Part shown: piece after piece, positions 62,044-64,000 of the stretch
Layout of the letters: every line of letters starts with the position of its first letter
Numbering within the stretch: position 1 is the first letter of the stretch
NCBI GenBank assembly: GCA_046328995.1
Contig: JAXLVN010000001.1
Span: 1,240,001-1,304,000, forward strand
Direction: 5' to 3'
Length of the DNA: 64,000 bases
Origin: JADJXV01 sp046328995
Lineage (GTDB): Bacteria > Bacteroidota > Ignavibacteria > Kapaibacteriales > UBA961
Notes under the pieces: generated by a model
The model's input: the letters and a program-made list of their open reading frames with translations, nothing else
What the model was told of the DNA's origin: nothing
Databases searched by the model: none
Program-made: the position numbers and the translations under genes

Positions 62044-62721
62044 TCATCTACCTTTATTTCTATTTTTAAGGATTTGCTCTTGTATTTTGTCAACGAAAGT
62101 AGTCTTAAATTTACTTATTTCTCTATTATTTGCTACATACCAGAAGTCTCTGTTGATGAGTCTATGCTCGTCGGGATTTTCAATAGTACTCAGACTTACA
62201 AATGCAAATGTGGTAACCGTCTCATCAACTTCAGGTCTAGTCCATGTGTGAACGATTTCTTTCGTATCAGGATAATACAAATTTATATGCAGCCAATGGT
62301 TATAGGTACTATTAGCTGAGTTCTTTGCCGTTAATACTGTTAATGAATCTGTCTTGAGCTTATTGAGATATTCTTGCATTTCGTTCGATGTCCATACATA
62401 ATTTGTATCTCGCTCATCAATAAAGTCAACGCTCAGCGGGGGGTGAAAATTAGGATTAACAGAATGTAATTGCTCAATAGCCTCTATTACTTCTCCCTCA
62501 CTTGCTTGAATATCCCAGTATTCAACGAATGGATAGCTTCCTGCAATTCCTCCGATTTTTCGCCTTAAAAATTCATTTGCAGCAAATAGAAATAAGAAAC
62601 AACTTACAATGATTACTCCCCAGTAAGTCCAAGGTCGAGTTGATCTTATTTTATTCAGTTGTTTAAAACCAACTACAATAATATAGATACCTATTGCCAG
62701 TAACGGTATTACGTAATTCAT
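62044..62721 (-). CDS. Membrane protein of unknown function
   Basis: A 225-residue protein with two N-terminal membrane helices (about residues 3-19 and 34-50) followed by a 170-residue domain with mixed helices and strands (A-S-E-G-E-V-I-E-A-I-E-Q-L, W-L-H-I-N-L-Y-Y-P-D-T-K-E-I-V-H-T-W). I recognize no family. The gene is AT-rich relative to its upstream neighbours, as are other orphan genes in the right half, and may be accessory. Confidence 0.6.
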   Translation of the reverse strand: MNYVIPLLAIGIYIIVVGFKQLNKIRSTRPWTYWGVIIVSCFLFLFAANEFLRRKIGGIAGSYPFVEYWDIQASEGEVIEAIEQLHSVNPNFHPPLSVDFIDERDTNYVWTSNEMQEYLNKLKTDSLTVLTAKNSANSTYNHWLHINLYYPDTKEIVHTWTRPEVDETVTTFAFVSLSTIENPDEHRLINRDFWYVANNREISKFKTTFVDKIQEQILKNRNKGR

Positions 62722-63384
62722 TATATAGATATAATCTCTTTAAGTTGAAAAAATGTATAAACATATTGAAGCAACGAGAATTGACATTTCCTCCTACCTT
62801 GCCCCAAAATTACACCAATCTTCCACTATACCCAAACACCATGCAATGAATCATTATGCGCCTTCCTTCTTTCCTAAACGTGTGGACGGCAATGGGTGAC
62901 CGCAGGCGAACGTCTGGAATATGCACAACCGAACCAAAACCTCTCTTCATGGAATAATTACAAGCACTTAGCGTTTGCTCCGTCGGGTGCTTGATATTTC
63001 ATTTTGGTAATGTCGTATTTATTTAGGTCTATACCTTTCATTTTTTCGTATTTTTGCGCCCTCAAATTTTGTTTGTATCCATTGCACGCCCCGTGGCTTG
63101 CACTTTTTTTCTTCGCATACGAAAAAAATGAAAAAAAACGACTCTTTCTACGGCTTTTTGACCGTGAATACCGGGTTCATATCGAATTCGGCGTTTTTGT
63201 CTATTCCTTCCGGAATAGTTTTTGTTTCTCCACGCACCCGCTACGCCATCAGGCGCTAATGCGTACACACTCTACGCCCCCCGCTTTTTTCTGATTCTGT
63301 TGTATTACTATCCTTTTGGAATTCCTTGCGCTTGCCCTTTTTGGGGTGGGTGTCGGGACGTTCTGCAATTATACTTGTATTACT
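62722..63384. other. 663-bp gap before the GNAT gene
   Basis: It contains T-rich and A-rich runs. CAAGCAC near 62959 pairs with GTGCTTG near 62986 as a weak hairpin. TGAATACCGGGTTCA at 63165-63179 is an imperfect palindrome about 205 bases before the GNAT start that could be an operator. The open frames here are low-complexity. No RNA gene is recognized. Confidence 0.4.
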
Positions 63385-63990
63385 ATGAAAAATACTCTTT
63401 CTTTTACCGTTGAATTAGCGACCGATGCGCATCTTGACTTTGCCCGCGAGATCTGCGCCGAGATGGAACAGTCCGCCAAAGCCCGCGGCACGGGTATCGC
63501 CAAGCGTACGCCGGACTATGTGCAACAGAAAATCCACGAAGGCAAAGCAGTCATCGCACTCTCCAATCGCGGCGAATGGGCCGGGTTTTGTTATATCGAA
63601 ACCTGGAGTCACGGCGAGTATGTAGCGAATTCCGGCCTCATCGTCGCGCCGCAGTTTCGTAAGCATGGTCTTGCTACACGCATTAAGAATAAGATATTTG
63701 AGCTCTCGCGAACAAAATACCCGGAAGCAAAGATTTTCGGACTCACGACAGGTCTTGCCGTGATGAAAATCAACTCCGATCTCGGCTATGAACCCGTCAC
63801 GTACTCCGAACTCACCAATGACGAGGCCTTCTGGAAGGGCTGCGAAAACTGCGTGAACTTCGAAATTCTCCAGGCAAAAAAACGGCAGAATTGTCTCTGC
63901 ACAGCCATGCTGTACGACCCGGCTGAAAAGCTGAATGATGCGAACAACAAGGCGCCGGAGTTTGAGCTGACGGTGTTGCAGCCGGTGTGA
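63385..63990 (+). CDS. GNAT acetyltransferase of the type linked to argG in Bacteroidota
   Basis: A 201-residue acetyltransferase from ATG 63385. The sequence is highly patterned: A-K-A-R-G-T-G-I-A-K-R-T-P-D-Y-V, E-W-A-G-F-C-Y-I-E-T-W-S-H-G, L-I-V-A-P-Q-F-R-K-H-G-L-A-T-R-I-K, F-G-L-T-T-G-L-A-V-M-K-I-N-S-D-L-G-Y-E-P and a C-terminal stretch with C-E-N-C-V-N and N-C-L-C-T-A-M. From memory, proteins of this form lie directly upstream of argininosuccinate synthase in Bacteroidota and are taken as N-acetylglutamate synthase candidates. The window ends 10 bases after the stop, so argG cannot be confirmed. The conserved cysteines could bind a metal. Confidence 0.85.
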   Translation: MKNTLSFTVELATDAHLDFAREICAEMEQSAKARGTGIAKRTPDYVQQKIHEGKAVIALSNRGEWAGFCYIETWSHGEYVANSGLIVAPQFRKHGLATRIKNKIFELSRTKYPEAKIFGLTTGLAVMKINSDLGYEPVTYSELTNDEAFWKGCENCVNFEILQAKKRQNCLCTAMLYDPAEKLNDANNKAPEFELTVLQPV

Positions 63991-64000
63991 TATCTTACCC

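Overview
The window looks like a chromosomal stretch from a free-living bacterium of the Bacteroidota/Chlorobiota (FCB) superphylum, possibly an Ignavibacteria- or Kapabacteria-like lineage. Three secreted proteins (48858-50273, 50695-52341, 58104-59528) end in type IX secretion (T9SS) C-terminal sorting domains. There are many lipoproteins, OmpA/PD40-type envelope proteins, TPR-fused signalling proteins and an alpha-type carbonic anhydrase. The taxon assignment is inference from gene content; there is no rRNA or tRNA gene to anchor it.

Layout. 1-9.7 kb (mostly minus strand): a TonB-like protein cut by the window edge, a GNAT acetyltransferase, a VOC protein, a polysaccharide flippase, a cytosolic TPR-histidine kinase, and a tam-like / DUF1648 / mutL operon. 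9.87-18.95 kb (plus strand): a tight seven-gene operon in which every gene overlaps the next by 1 to 14 bases. It encodes an HMG-CoA reductase, a UbiA-type prenyltransferase, a rifampin-phosphotransferase-like dikinase, a BtaA-like (DUF3419) aminocarboxypropyl transferase, a dolichol/phytol-kinase-like membrane protein, a GNAT-like protein and an OleC-like AMP ligase. I know of no described pathway with this composition. It is the best candidate here for an undescribed system, plausibly making an isoprenoid or long-chain alcohol lipid with an amino-acid-like head group. Arrays of one palindromic repeat family lie on both sides of it.

19.6-26.8 kb: two PhnB-type VOC proteins, a MATE exporter, two RibD/DHFR-like paralogues bracketed by two copies of a hairpin repeat, a short PhnA, threonyl-tRNA synthetase and a MerR regulator. 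26.8-34.6 kb: a plus-strand envelope locus (WD40 protein, CRD-OmpA protein, beta-barrel, large lipoprotein, PD40-CRD-OmpA-SPOR protein) with domains reminiscent of T9SS PorE. 34.7-41.5 kb (minus): propeller protein, TPR-LytS kinase, CE4 deacetylase, unknown secreted protein and a degenerate-motif metallopeptidase-like protein.

41.5-54.4 kb is an accessory zone, gene-poor and rich in repeats: carbonic anhydrase, several small lipoproteins, an alpha/beta hydrolase, an immunity-like protein, T9SS-exported RCC1 and propeller proteins, a 311-bp inverted-repeat element, two sets of direct repeats and a 21-bp minisatellite. 54.4-64 kb: a P460-like cytochrome lipoprotein, a TPR-LuxR regulator, GNAT, T9SS LVIVD-propeller protein, PhyH-type dioxygenase, NAGPA-family protein, and at the right edge a GNAT of the kind found beside argG in Bacteroidota. 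Short inverted-repeat families are scattered throughout and account for most intergenic sequence.
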